This document shows positions 1-6,286 of a stretch of DNA of 6,353 bases, piece after piece. The stretch comes from Firmicutes bacterium UBA4981 (lineage in GTDB: Bacteria; Bacillota; SHA-98; UBA4971): NCBI GenBank assembly GCA_002398515.1, contig DGZL01000064.1, positions 434-6,786 on the forward strand. Direction: 5' to 3'. The first letter of the stretch is position 1. Each line of letters begins with the position of its first letter. A program made the position numbers and the translations under genes. The notes under the pieces are model-generated. The model saw nothing but the letters and a program-made list of their open reading frames with translations, was not told where the DNA came from and did not search any database.

Positions 1-158
1 CCTAGCGTTGCACAATTATTCAATACATCAAAGAAGTTTTCGAAAGAGAGAAATGCCGGGTTGATGAATCCCATTATTACTGAAAAAGTGATTATTACGG
101 AGATTAAGTAAAACTCTTGTCTACTCGTTGCTTTCCTCAATAAGGTACTCACGTTCAT
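1..158 (-). CDS. ABC sugar importer permease, RbsC/LsrC type (N-terminal part only)
   Basis: This is the first 52 codons of an inner-membrane permease; the gene continues beyond the left edge. The ATG at 158-156 lies 12 nt past the ATPase stop and has a GAGGG ribosome binding site at 165-169 with a 6-nt spacer, so it is translated right after the ATPase. The translation begins MNVSTLLRKATSRQEFYLIS. A hydrophobic first membrane helix follows at about residues 17-31, then the N-P-x-F-L-S-x-E-N motif (residues 33-41) that is typical after helix 1 in the branched-chain/ribose permease superfamily (BPD_transp_2). Family members are about 310-350 residues long and form the membrane channel with a second permease or as a homodimer. 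Ribose, rhamnose, AI-2 and other sugar permeases share this N-terminus, so the substrate cannot be told from it. Confidence 0.88.
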   Translation of the reverse strand, partial: MNVSTLLRKATSRQEFYLISVIITFSVIMGFINPAFLSFENFFDVLNNCATL

Positions 159-170
159 AAGGTTCCCTCT

Positions 171-1667
171 CTATTGAAGTAATTGCATTAGGTCGGCTTC
201 ATCAAGTGAAGTTGCATCTGCTGATTTGATGATTCTGCCTTCGCGCATGACCAGTATTTTATTGGCATTGTGAAGGACTTCGTGTATTTCGTCACTCATC
301 ATGATAATGCCGATTCCGTCCTGTGCCATTTCTTGAATATACCTATGAATCTCGGCCTTAGCGCCAACATCTATACCGACTGTAGGTCCGTCAAGAATGA
401 GGATTCTAGGTTTCGTGGCCAGCCATTTTGACAATACCACCCGTTGCTGGTTCCCTCCTGATAACTGCTTTACCGGGAGCTTGGCTGAGGGAGTCTTGAT
501 ATTCAATTTGTCTATCCAAGAATTAGCGGAGTCAACCATTTCCTTCTTACTCAGAAACGGGCCGTATTTCCGAAATTCGTCGATAGTGGTAATCAAAACA
601 TTATCCATGATGGTCTTTTCAGTAAAAAGCCCCTGTACTAACCTGTTCTCCGGAACAAGGGCGATTTCGTTTTTTATTGCGTCCCGTGTACTCTCGATGG
701 AAACGGATTTATTATCAATTAAAATTTCACCTGTGTCCGGCTTGTTGAGACCGAAAATGCTTAAAGCCAATTCAGTGCGACCGGCACCTGTCAAACCGAT
801 AATGCCGATTATGTCCCCGGGATACAGTGTGAAATTCACATCACTGTATTGCCCGCTCTTGCTGAGTCCCCGGATTTCCATTAATGGTTTTCCATTTGTC
901 TTACTCTCGTATCGTTTGGATGAGTCAATTTTCTTCCCTGTCATCAGTTCAGTGATCTCATGTTCGTTAGTTTCAGAAACAGAATCAAAGGTTTTGATTC
1001 TCTTACCGTCTCTGATGACAGTTATTCGATCAGCGATTGCAAATACCTCATGGAGCTTGTGTCCTATGAATAATGCTGAGATTCCACGCTCTTTCAGCTT
1101 CCTGATTACCTTGAAGAAATGTTCAACATCGGTTTTACCAAGGCTGGCAGTGGGTTCATCCATAATAAGAAGTTGCACGCCTGATGTGATTGCTCTGCAA
1201 ATCGCAACAAGCTGCTGTTTCGCAATTGGGTAGTTCTCCACCAGCTCTTCCGGATCGAGTTTCACAGAGATTTGCTCCATAGAATCCAGAGCAGTTCTTC
1301 TCATTTCTTTCCAGGAGACTGTCTTTCTGTTCTCCTCAATCCTTTGATTCATAGCAATGTTCTCTGCAACGGTAAGATTGGGGAATAACGAGAGATCTTG
1401 ATAAATGACCTGAATTCCTTCATTCATCGAGTCTTTAGGAGTAAGCCTGCGAAACTGTTTACCGTTTATCAAAATCTGCGTCCTGCTATCTCTATCAGGT
1501 CTGACAACTCCTGCAATGATCTTCATGAATGTCGATTTTCCACTACCGTTTTCCCCAACCAAGCAATGAACCTCGCCTTGTTTGATAGAAAAATCAAAAT
1601 CGACAAGAGCCTTCACGCCACTATAGGTTTTACTGAGTGATGCCACTTGAAGAATATTCTCTGCCAT
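171..1667 (-). CDS. Sugar ABC importer ATP-binding protein, double NBD (RbsA/MglA/LsrA type)
   Basis: This 498-residue protein carries two fused nucleotide-binding domains and powers a CUT2-type sugar importer from the cytoplasmic side. NBD1 has Walker A GENGSGKST (residues 38-46), Q-loop Gln90, a degenerate signature PIAKQQ (147-152), Walker B LLIMDEP (166-172, catalytic Glu171) and switch His203. NBD2 has a degenerate Walker A GLTGAGRTE (291-299, Lys to Arg), Glu340 at the Q-loop position, an intact LSGGNQQ signature (402-408), and Walker B LILDGPT (423-429), where Gly427 replaces the catalytic Glu. The length is normal for the family (about 500). I chose the ATG at 1667-1665 because GGGGAG (1674-1679) sits 6 nt upstream. 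An in-frame ATG 8 codons earlier (1691-1689) lies at the foot of a strong hairpin and has no Shine-Dalgarno. The gene lies between the binding-protein gene and the permease gene. The family is certain; the sugar is unknown. Confidence 0.95.
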   Translation of the reverse strand: MAENILQVASLSKTYSGVKALVDFDFSIKQGEVHCLVGENGSGKSTFMKIIAGVVRPDRDSRTQILINGKQFRRLTPKDSMNEGIQVIYQDLSLFPNLTVAENIAMNQRIEENRKTVSWKEMRRTALDSMEQISVKLDPEELVENYPIAKQQLVAICRAITSGVQLLIMDEPTASLGKTDVEHFFKVIRKLKERGISALFIGHKLHEVFAIADRITVIRDGKRIKTFDSVSETNEHEITELMTGKKIDSSKRYESKTNGKPLMEIRGLSKSGQYSDVNFTLYPGDIIGIIGLTGAGRTELALSIFGLNKPDTGEILIDNKSVSIESTRDAIKNEIALVPENRLVQGLFTEKTIMDNVLITTIDEFRKYGPFLSKKEMVDSANSWIDKLNIKTPSAKLPVKQLSGGNQQRVVLSKWLATKPRILILDGPTVGIDVGAKAEIHRYIQEMAQDGIGIIMMSDEIHEVLHNANKILVMREGRIIKSADATSLDEADLMQLLQ

Positions 1668-1690
1668 TGCCAACTCCCCAGCCCTAAGCA

Positions 1691-1720
1691 TCCGACGGCG
1701 GAGTTATGACCGCCGCCGGA
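1691..1720 (-). promoter_or_regulatory. Intergenic mRNA hairpin between binding-protein and ATPase genes
   Basis: In the minus-strand transcript, arm TCCGGCGGCGG (1720-1710) pairs over all 11 positions with CCGCCGTCGGA (1701-1691), with one G-U wobble and an 8-nt loop. The wobble becomes an A-C mismatch if the plus strand is transcribed, so the structure suits the operon's own mRNA better. No T-run follows, so it is not a complete intrinsic terminator. It begins 23 nt after the binding-protein stop and ends 11 nt before the ATPase Shine-Dalgarno. Hairpins in this position in other importer operons (for example malE-malF) block 3' exonucleases and keep binding-protein mRNA in excess; that role is inferred here. 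Confidence 0.75.
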
Positions 1721-1743
1721 TACCTTTTAATCGCTCTTTGCTC

Positions 1744-2724
1744 TTAGAAGAAGAATTCGTCCTGATTCTCTATGGTCCAGTCCTTGCACCCATCGTCGCT
1801 ACCGTATATTGTCTTGCCAACAATTCTGATCTTACCGAACTTCGGTATAGACTGTCCGTCTTCTATTTTGCGGCCTTCCAGTAGTTCCTTTGCTACCCAA
1901 ACCTGGACATAACCGGCGTCAGCAGGCCTCCAGAGGGAAATGGCTTTACATGTACCGTTATCGACATATGGCTTGACCATAGAAGGAACAGACGAACCTA
2001 CGCAGAAGAGCTTTCCGATTAAGCCCTTTTCCTCAACAGCTCTGCCGATGCCTACAGGGTCTGCAGCTGCGCATGCGGCAATTGCGTCAAGTTTGTCACC
2101 ATACGTTTTGATAAGTTGAAGAGTCAGTTCATATGCTACTTGTGTGTTTTCTTGAGAGACTAAAGGAGGATTTGTAAGAAGTTTCAAATCGGGGTAGTTC
2201 TTCTCCTGGTATTCAACTGCTGCGTTGAAACGTTCCATGTGTGTTTCTGCTGTCAGGTTACCGACAAAGAAAGCGTAACCACCGCTGGGACCTACGTGCT
2301 TAACAATATTATCAATGAAACGCCGTCCCATTGTGGCGTTATCAAAAGCTTCAATATCATAACTTACATTCTGAGCGGATGCCGATTCATGTGTCAGTGT
2401 AATTATGCCGGCATTTTGAGCCTTCTTCAGAACCGGCTCAATAGCCGCGGGATCGTTAGGCACAACACTTATTGCATCTACACCCTTTGCAATACACGAC
2501 TCCACCAGGGCTACCTGCTGAGCAGCGTCTGCTTCTGCCGGAGCAAGCATGTAAGCGTTAACATTCAATTCTCTCGCTGCTTCTTCTATACCTTTCACCA
2601 TATCATCAAACCAGGGATGCTCAAGTTTAACGATGATCGCAATTTCGGGCCTATCTTTGGCTACACACACCATCTGCGGTACTATCATCGCAAGAACCAA
2701 CAACAACAAGATAGTTTTCTTCAC
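1744..2724 (-). CDS. Sugar ABC importer periplasmic solute-binding protein (LsrB/RhaS-like, Peripla_BP_4)
   Basis: This 326-residue exported receptor captures the ligand and delivers it to the permease. The start is GTG at 2724-2722, preceded by AGGGGG (2734-2739) with a 9-nt spacer. Residues 1-22 form a signal peptide: MKK, a hydrophobic run, then probable signal peptidase I cleavage near VCVA/KD. Cys20 is not in a lipobox (PQMVC). The mature part has the type-1 periplasmic fold: strand IAIIVKLEHPWFDDM (28-42), AQQVALVESCIAKGVDAISV (68-87), the second lobe from about 145, and near the hinge GSSVPSMVKPYV (243-254) with LWRPADAGY (264-272). These blocks resemble LsrB and RhaS. By eye, the AI-2 contacts of LsrB (numbered from memory) are only partly kept: the Lys matches Lys33, but the Asp-Gln pair is Thr161-His162 and the Pro is Cys218. 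AI-2 is therefore unlikely; a pentose, deoxysugar or polyol is more plausible. The end EFFF is unusual. It is the first gene of the operon. Confidence 0.92.
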   Translation of the reverse strand: MKKTILLLLVLAMIVPQMVCVAKDRPEIAIIVKLEHPWFDDMVKGIEEAARELNVNAYMLAPAEADAAQQVALVESCIAKGVDAISVVPNDPAAIEPVLKKAQNAGIITLTHESASAQNVSYDIEAFDNATMGRRFIDNIVKHVGPSGGYAFFVGNLTAETHMERFNAAVEYQEKNYPDLKLLTNPPLVSQENTQVAYELTLQLIKTYGDKLDAIAACAAADPVGIGRAVEEKGLIGKLFCVGSSVPSMVKPYVDNGTCKAISLWRPADAGYVQVWVAKELLEGRKIEDGQSIPKFGKIRIVGKTIYGSDDGCKDWTIENQDEFFF

Positions 2725-2836
2725 TGTGTTTTGCCCCCTATTTTGAAGTGATGTGTTATGAAATTGTGTTTATGGAAGTAACTTTAGATACCCACCCCCT
2801 AAACCTCTGAATTGGTATGTATATTGCGTACACTAG

Positions 2837-2857
2837 ATGCGACTTAGGAAAGCGCAT
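2837..2857 (-). promoter_or_regulatory. 5' leader hairpin of the importer mRNA
   Basis: In the minus-strand transcript, ATGCG (2857-2853) pairs with CGCAT (2841-2837). Inside that stem, CTT (2852-2850) pairs with AAG (2845-2843), with one bulged base at 2842 and a TCCT tetraloop (2849-2846). This gives 8 bp in all, about 40 nt after the predicted transcription start and 110 nt before the GTG codon. The loop could in principle pair with a G-rich Shine-Dalgarno, but a role is speculative. Confidence 0.4.
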
Positions 2858-2868
2858 TTGCTAAAGAT

Positions 2869-2903
2869 AACATTTGTAATTACCATATTACATTTGCAAT
2901 GTT
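2869..2903. promoter_or_regulatory. Candidate operator cluster for the divergent SorC-family regulator
   Basis: Three overlapping symmetries are packed together: TGTAAT/ATTACA with a 6-nt spacer (2875-2892), ACATT/AATGT with a 3-nt spacer (2890-2902), and AACATT/AATGTT at the outer edges (2869-2874 and 2898-2903). The hexamer CATTTG recurs at 2855, 2871 and 2891. The cluster starts next to the -10 box of the importer promoter and covers the expected transcription start, where a bound repressor would block transcription. SorC-family proteins bind as tetramers to extended, imperfectly symmetric sites. Assignment to the regulator encoded at 3373-4344 is inference. Confidence 0.5.
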
Positions 2904-2932
2904 ACAGTACATTAAATTCCACTTGATGTCAA
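2904..2932 (-). promoter_or_regulatory. Sigma-70-type promoter of the importer operon
   Basis: On the minus strand a perfect -35 TTGACA (2932-2927) is separated by exactly 17 nt from a -10 TACTGT (2909-2904), which keeps the conserved T1, A2 and T6. Transcription would start near 2897, giving a leader of about 170 nt to the GTG at 2724. The weak -10 and the adjacent repeats fit a regulated promoter. Confidence 0.65.
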
Positions 2933-3033
2933 GGTTGATTTTGCCGAATAAATTCACCGCTCATCTATTCCTCATTCTTTAAGCCGCTATTTCTTCATCT
3001 CCCTATTCGTTACTGTTATTAGGCCTCTTTTCC

Positions 3034-3198
3034 TCACGGATCGCCTCCGGGCATGACTAAAGTGTCCTTTTTCACTTTGTTCAACGGTTTCCCATATACG
3101 AACAGGTGGCTATTTCTTCCGATTTGTCGCTGATTTTGGGAGTGTCTGATATAATGGTGTAAGCTTAGTCGGTAATTAGTACAATAGTTAGCGGTCAT
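3034..3198 (-). CDS. Small unrecognised ORF (54 codons) with a canonical ribosome binding site
   Basis: I do not recognise this ORF. Its ATG at 3198-3196 is preceded by AAAGGAG (3212-3206) with a 7-nt spacer, a better Shine-Dalgarno than those of the neighbouring real genes. The 54-residue product starts MTANYCTNYRLSLHHYIRHS, is basic and polar, and has no membrane segment or obvious domain. Its stop overlaps a GTG (3037-3035, sequence GTGA) that opens a second reading of 16 codons ending at 2987, after which the frame has further stops. This arrangement could be the decayed 5' part of an insertion-sequence gene or a chance ORF. It lies antisense to the predicted regulator leader and covers the plus-strand -10 box, so both are unlikely to be active together. 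Confidence 0.2.
   Translation of the reverse strand: MTANYCTNYRLSLHHYIRHSQNQRQIGRNSHLFVYGKPLNKVKKDTLVMPGGDP
3147..3155 (+). promoter_or_regulatory. Extended -10 promoter for the SorC-family regulator gene
   Basis: TGATATAAT is a perfect extended -10 (TGn followed by TATAAT at 3150-3155). The best -35 candidate, TTGTCG at 3124-3129, is 20 nt away, so the extended -10 would have to carry recognition. The start would be near 3162, leaving a leader of about 210 nt before the regulator ATG. A TTGACA at 3211-3216 also exists but has no convincing -10. Confidence 0.45.
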
Positions 3199-3372
3199 GC
3201 TGCTGCTCCTTTGACAATCAAGATTCAGAGTCAAGTACCGACACCGGAGGAATGTCAGTGGTCCAGTGAGAGATTACCGTAGATATGCGTAATTTGCGTC
3301 GTCTTCTTGACCAGGTTCAAGGAGTGGCGGGCTTTTGAAGATGAGTTCCGGAAACTGACAAGGGGGTTCACA

Positions 3373-4344
3373 ATGGGAAGAAACCGTGCGAAGACCACGA
3401 AACGACTTATTGCCAAAGTAGCTTGGCTATATCATAAAGCAGGTCTGACTCAACAACAGATTGCTGACAGATTAGATATTAACAGAGTAAGAGTTAGCAA
3501 ACTGCTGGCAACAGCACTTGAAGAAGGTGTTGTGAAGATTTCAGTAATAAGTCCGTATGTGGAAGCGTTCGAACTTGAGCGGGAACTGTGTTCCAGGTTC
3601 GGGCTGAAGGAAGCTATCGTAGTGCCAAGAATGGACAGTCCGAAAGCCTTAAGACAAGCTATAGGTCTGGCTTCAGCTCAGTATTTGGAACAGATTTTGA
3701 CCGATGATGATATTCTCGGAACCGCTTGGGGTTCAACGGTTTCTGAAGTAGCACGTCAACTTCGTCCTGAACGTTCTTTACCAAACCTAACAGTTATTCA
3801 ACTGATGGGAGGGCTCAGCCACGCTACTTCAAACATCAATCCGCTCGATATTACGCAGATAATCGCAGAGAAATACAAAGCGAAGCATATGACGTTATAT
3901 GCGCCTGCAGTGGTGGATTCCAAGAAGATCCGGGATATATTGTTGTCTGAGCAGAGCATAAAGAAAGCTATTGAGACAGCCAAACAATCGACAAAAGCTT
4001 TGGTCGGTATCGGGCCTGCAAACGAACAATCGACGCTGGTTCAGAGCGGTTTTGCTGATCAATCCTCTTTGCAGGGTGTCATAGAAAAGGGTGCGGTCGG
4101 AGATATCGTAGGCAGGTTCTATTACACGGACGGTCAACCGGTTGCCAGTGACCTTGATGATAGGACAATTAGCCTTGAATTAGCTTGTATCAAGAAAATC
4201 CCCTTTGTCATTGGCGTAGCAGGAGGACCACATAAAGTCAATGCAATTTGCGGCGCTCTTAGGGGAGGCTACTTGGATGCACTTTTCACAGATGATAATA
4301 CAGCAAGTTCAATCTTAGCGATGTCTGAAGCTGAAAAGCAGTAA
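3373..4344 (+). CDS. SorC/LsrR-family sugar-binding transcriptional regulator
   Basis: This 323-residue cytoplasmic DNA-binding protein responds to phosphorylated sugars in its family. The N-terminal helix-turn-helix spans about residues 23-54: GLTQQQIADRLDINRVRVSK, then LL, with the family's WLYH just before it. The rest is the NagB-like effector domain (Sugar-bind, PF04198): GTAWGSTV (116-123), QLMGG (143-147), LVGIG (210-214), GAVGDIVGRFYYTDG (240-254), GVAGGPHKVNAI (281-292) and GGYLDALFTDDNTAS (298-312). These follow LsrR closely in order and wording. The ATG at 3373 has AGGGGG at 3361-3366 with a 6-nt spacer; a TTG at 3307 would add 22 residues but lacks support. The length is normal (310-330). 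It is divergent from the importer and is probably its ligand-relieved repressor. SorC members also control sorbose, deoxynucleoside and polyol genes, so the effector is open. Confidence 0.93.
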   Translation: MGRNRAKTTKRLIAKVAWLYHKAGLTQQQIADRLDINRVRVSKLLATALEEGVVKISVISPYVEAFELERELCSRFGLKEAIVVPRMDSPKALRQAIGLASAQYLEQILTDDDILGTAWGSTVSEVARQLRPERSLPNLTVIQLMGGLSHATSNINPLDITQIIAEKYKAKHMTLYAPAVVDSKKIRDILLSEQSIKKAIETAKQSTKALVGIGPANEQSTLVQSGFADQSSLQGVIEKGAVGDIVGRFYYTDGQPVASDLDDRTISLELACIKKIPFVIGVAGGPHKVNAICGALRGGYLDALFTDDNTASSILAMSEAEKQ

Positions 4345-4367
4345 CTACTTTTGACCTTGTATCTTCT

Positions 4368-4502
4368 TCACCTGTAGTGAGGACACCGGCCAGCCCGACA
4401 CGGTGGGTTGTCCCACGCTCTGTTCACTGGTTTTCGATCCTGTCCGTAGTCACATCTACATTGTTCTGTACCGCGATTTTGGGCATATCTGGCGCGTTTC
4501 AT
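4368..4502 (-). CDS. Possible small Cys-containing protein downstream of the ABC-F gene
   Basis: I do not recognise this 44-codon ORF. It starts at ATG 4502-4500, 13 nt after the ABC-F stop, with a weak AGCGG upstream. In the same frame an ATG at 4526 overlaps the ABC-F end by 11 nt and would give 52 residues by translational coupling. The short product has CRC near its middle and ends PPCRAGRCPHYR, so four cysteines occur in a CxC...CxxxxC pattern that could bind metal; it is rich in Arg. It fills most of the gap between the convergent genes, where no good terminator is visible. It may be a chance ORF. Confidence 0.2.
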   Translation of the reverse strand: MKRARYAQNRGTEQCRCDYGQDRKPVNRAWDNPPCRAGRCPHYR

Positions 4503-4515
4503 TGAATTCCGCTTC

Positions 4516-6279
4516 TCATGGCTCATGATTTCGACGCAAACGTCCGGCAATCTCAAAAAACTCCTTCTCAATATCCTGATAATCAGGGTCACCTTTTGTC
4601 ATCATAGAAAGCTGGGAGTTGAGCCTTGCAAGTTTAGTCTCCAGCAGCAGTCTCTCTTCAGTGCACAGCTTGGGTGATGCTTCCTGGTCCCACTTGGCCC
4701 CATCGACTGTCGGATGCCTATCCTTTGCCTTACGGCTCTCATGATACTCCTCGAATCCGCCCAGGTAGGTTCGGATTGTCTGATTCTCGATGGATAGCAC
4801 CTTAGTGCATACCTTCTTCAGGAGATACCTGTCATGTGATACAAGGATTACAGTACCACCGTAGGAAACGAGCGCTTCTTCCAGCTTCTCTCTGGACAGA
4901 AGATCAAGGTGCTCGGTAGGTTCGTCAAGGACCAGAACGTTCAAGTTTGACATGAGGAGCTTAATCAGGGCTACTCTCTTCTTTTCGCCGGGACTGAGCA
5001 CTTCCATAGACTTATCTACATCATCCGGTGTGAACAAGAAGCATCCAAGCATGGTTCTGACCTTGGTTACCAGTTCAGGGCTTTGGTTTTCGAAACTGCT
5101 CAAAACCTCCTCCAGGACCGAAGCTTTCGGATCGAGATTTTCGAGCTGCTGATCCATATAACCTATCCTTACCCCCGGAGACACCCAGATGGTGCCTTCA
5201 GATGGGAGTTCATGCCCTAGAATCAGCTTGAGCAAAGTAGTTTTCCCGGATCCGTTAGCGCCTACTATGCCAACCTTATCTCCCCTTTGGACGCTGAAAT
5301 CTGATGCCTTAAACAGAAGCTTATCGAAGGCTTTAGTCAAACCGTCAGCCGTAACTATGACCCGTCCTCCACCCTCTCCCTGAAAGCCGTCAAAGGTAAT
5401 GGCTTTTTCCTGCTTCGGTTTGGATACACTGGTTTTCTTGAAAGCCTCCAGACGACTGACAACGCCTTTTGCCCGCTGTGCCGCCTCTTTTGCCTTGCGA
5501 CGGTAGAAATCATGAGTACCGGCATCTCTATGAGCTTTTTCAGCCCATCTTTTCTGTCGATCAATTGCTACCTGGATACGACGGATTTCCTTCTGCTCCT
5601 TTTCGTACCGGGCTAGGTGGGAAGCAAAGTCTTTCTCTTTCATCTCCCTGTACACAGTGTAGTTGCCCCTGTATTCAACAACCCCATGCGGTGAGAGCTC
5701 GATGATCCTTTCATCTGTTCTGTCCAGGAAATACCTGTCATGAGATACCAAAAGAATCGTTCCGGGATAGCCGCGAACAATGTCCTCAAGCCGGTCTAAG
5801 GCGGCATGATCCAAATAGTTCGTAGGTTCATCAAGGAGGAGAATGTCCGGACGGAAGAGCCATACCCTCGCCAGTGAAAGTCGGGTTTTCTCACCACCGC
5901 TAAGGTTTGAGATCAAGAGCTCGGAATCAGCGTCAGTAAAGCCAAATCTGCTCAAGGCCTCAGCTGCCTCTGAGAGTGAAGGAGATCCTAATCGAAATCG
6001 CTCATCTGTCAACACATCCCACGGTGTCACCGTTGGATCGAAATCTATGTCTTGGGGAACATAGCCTACAGTTGATGTATTGTCAAAAAACTTTACTGTG
6101 CCTGATGTAGCGTTCTCTTTGCCTGCCAATATCTTAATCAGCGTGGATTTTCCGACTCCGTTAGGCCCTACAAGAGCAACCCTGTCCCCTTCCCGCAACA
6201 CAAAACTTATGTTATTAAATATTTCTCTGAAACCATATGATTTGGAGAGTCTATTCGCCTGTAAAAGTGGACGTGACAT
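4516..6279 (-). CDS. ABC-F family ATPase (ribosome-associated, Uup/EttA/resistance-protein family)
   Basis: This 587-residue soluble protein has two ABC domains and no membrane segment, as in ABC-F proteins that bind the ribosomal E site and adjust translation or displace antibiotics. NBD1: Walker A GPNGVGKST (38-46), LSGGEK (126-131), Walker B ILLLDEP (146-152, Glu151), SHDRYF with His180. A charged helical linker (about 205-290; RQKRWAEKAHRDAGTHDFYR at 241-260 near its tip) enters the peptidyl-transferase region in this family. NBD2: Walker A GANGSGKTT (340-348), variant signature LSPGEK (428-433), Walker B VLVLDEP (448-454), SHDRYL with His482. A C-terminal helical tail (about 535-585) resembles the coiled-coil tails of Uup-like members. 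Both ATP sites look competent. The ATG at 6279 has AGGGGG (6287-6292) with a 7-nt spacer; an in-frame TTG at 6312 is less likely. The linker is short, so housekeeping and resistance types cannot be separated. Its gene converges on the regulator gene. Confidence 0.95.
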   Translation of the reverse strand: MSRPLLQANRLSKSYGFREIFNNISFVLREGDRVALVGPNGVGKSTLIKILAGKENATSGTVKFFDNTSTVGYVPQDIDFDPTVTPWDVLTDERFRLGSPSLSEAAEALSRFGFTDADSELLISNLSGGEKTRLSLARVWLFRPDILLLDEPTNYLDHAALDRLEDIVRGYPGTILLVSHDRYFLDRTDERIIELSPHGVVEYRGNYTVYREMKEKDFASHLARYEKEQKEIRRIQVAIDRQKRWAEKAHRDAGTHDFYRRKAKEAAQRAKGVVSRLEAFKKTSVSKPKQEKAITFDGFQGEGGGRVIVTADGLTKAFDKLLFKASDFSVQRGDKVGIVGANGSGKTTLLKLILGHELPSEGTIWVSPGVRIGYMDQQLENLDPKASVLEEVLSSFENQSPELVTKVRTMLGCFLFTPDDVDKSMEVLSPGEKKRVALIKLLMSNLNVLVLDEPTEHLDLLSREKLEEALVSYGGTVILVSHDRYLLKKVCTKVLSIENQTIRTYLGGFEEYHESRKAKDRHPTVDGAKWDQEASPKLCTEERLLLETKLARLNSQLSMMTKGDPDYQDIEKEFFEIAGRLRRNHEP

Positions 6280-6286
6280 GAAAAAT

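Noticed and set aside
397..1233. Long plus-strand open frame (278 codons) opposite the ATPase gene
   Set aside because: It is antisense to a well-supported ATPase gene, has no recognisable domain and only reflects that gene's codon pattern.
2239..2751. Plus-strand open frame (170 codons) opposite the binding-protein gene
   Set aside because: It is a Cys- and Tyr-rich antisense reading of a clear solute-binding protein and has no motif.
3059..3078. AAAGTG/CACTTT inverted repeat with an 8-nt loop
   Set aside because: The 6-bp AT-rich stem has no T-run after it on either strand, and its position upstream of both genes gives it no clear role.
3211..3241. TTGACA at 3211-3216 as the -35 box of the regulator promoter
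   Set aside because: The only -10-like hexamer (TACCGA) is 19 nt away and poor; the extended -10 at 3147-3155 is better.
4366..4382. Stem CTTCAC/GTGAGG with a CTGTA loop, 21 nt after the regulator stop, as an intrinsic terminator
   Set aside because: The stem is only 6 bp with one G-T pair and has no T-run on either strand.
4403..4416. Perfect GTGGG/CCCAC hairpin with a TTGT loop in the convergent gap
   Set aside because: Five base pairs with no T-run; too short to call a terminator, and it lies within the small Cys ORF reading.
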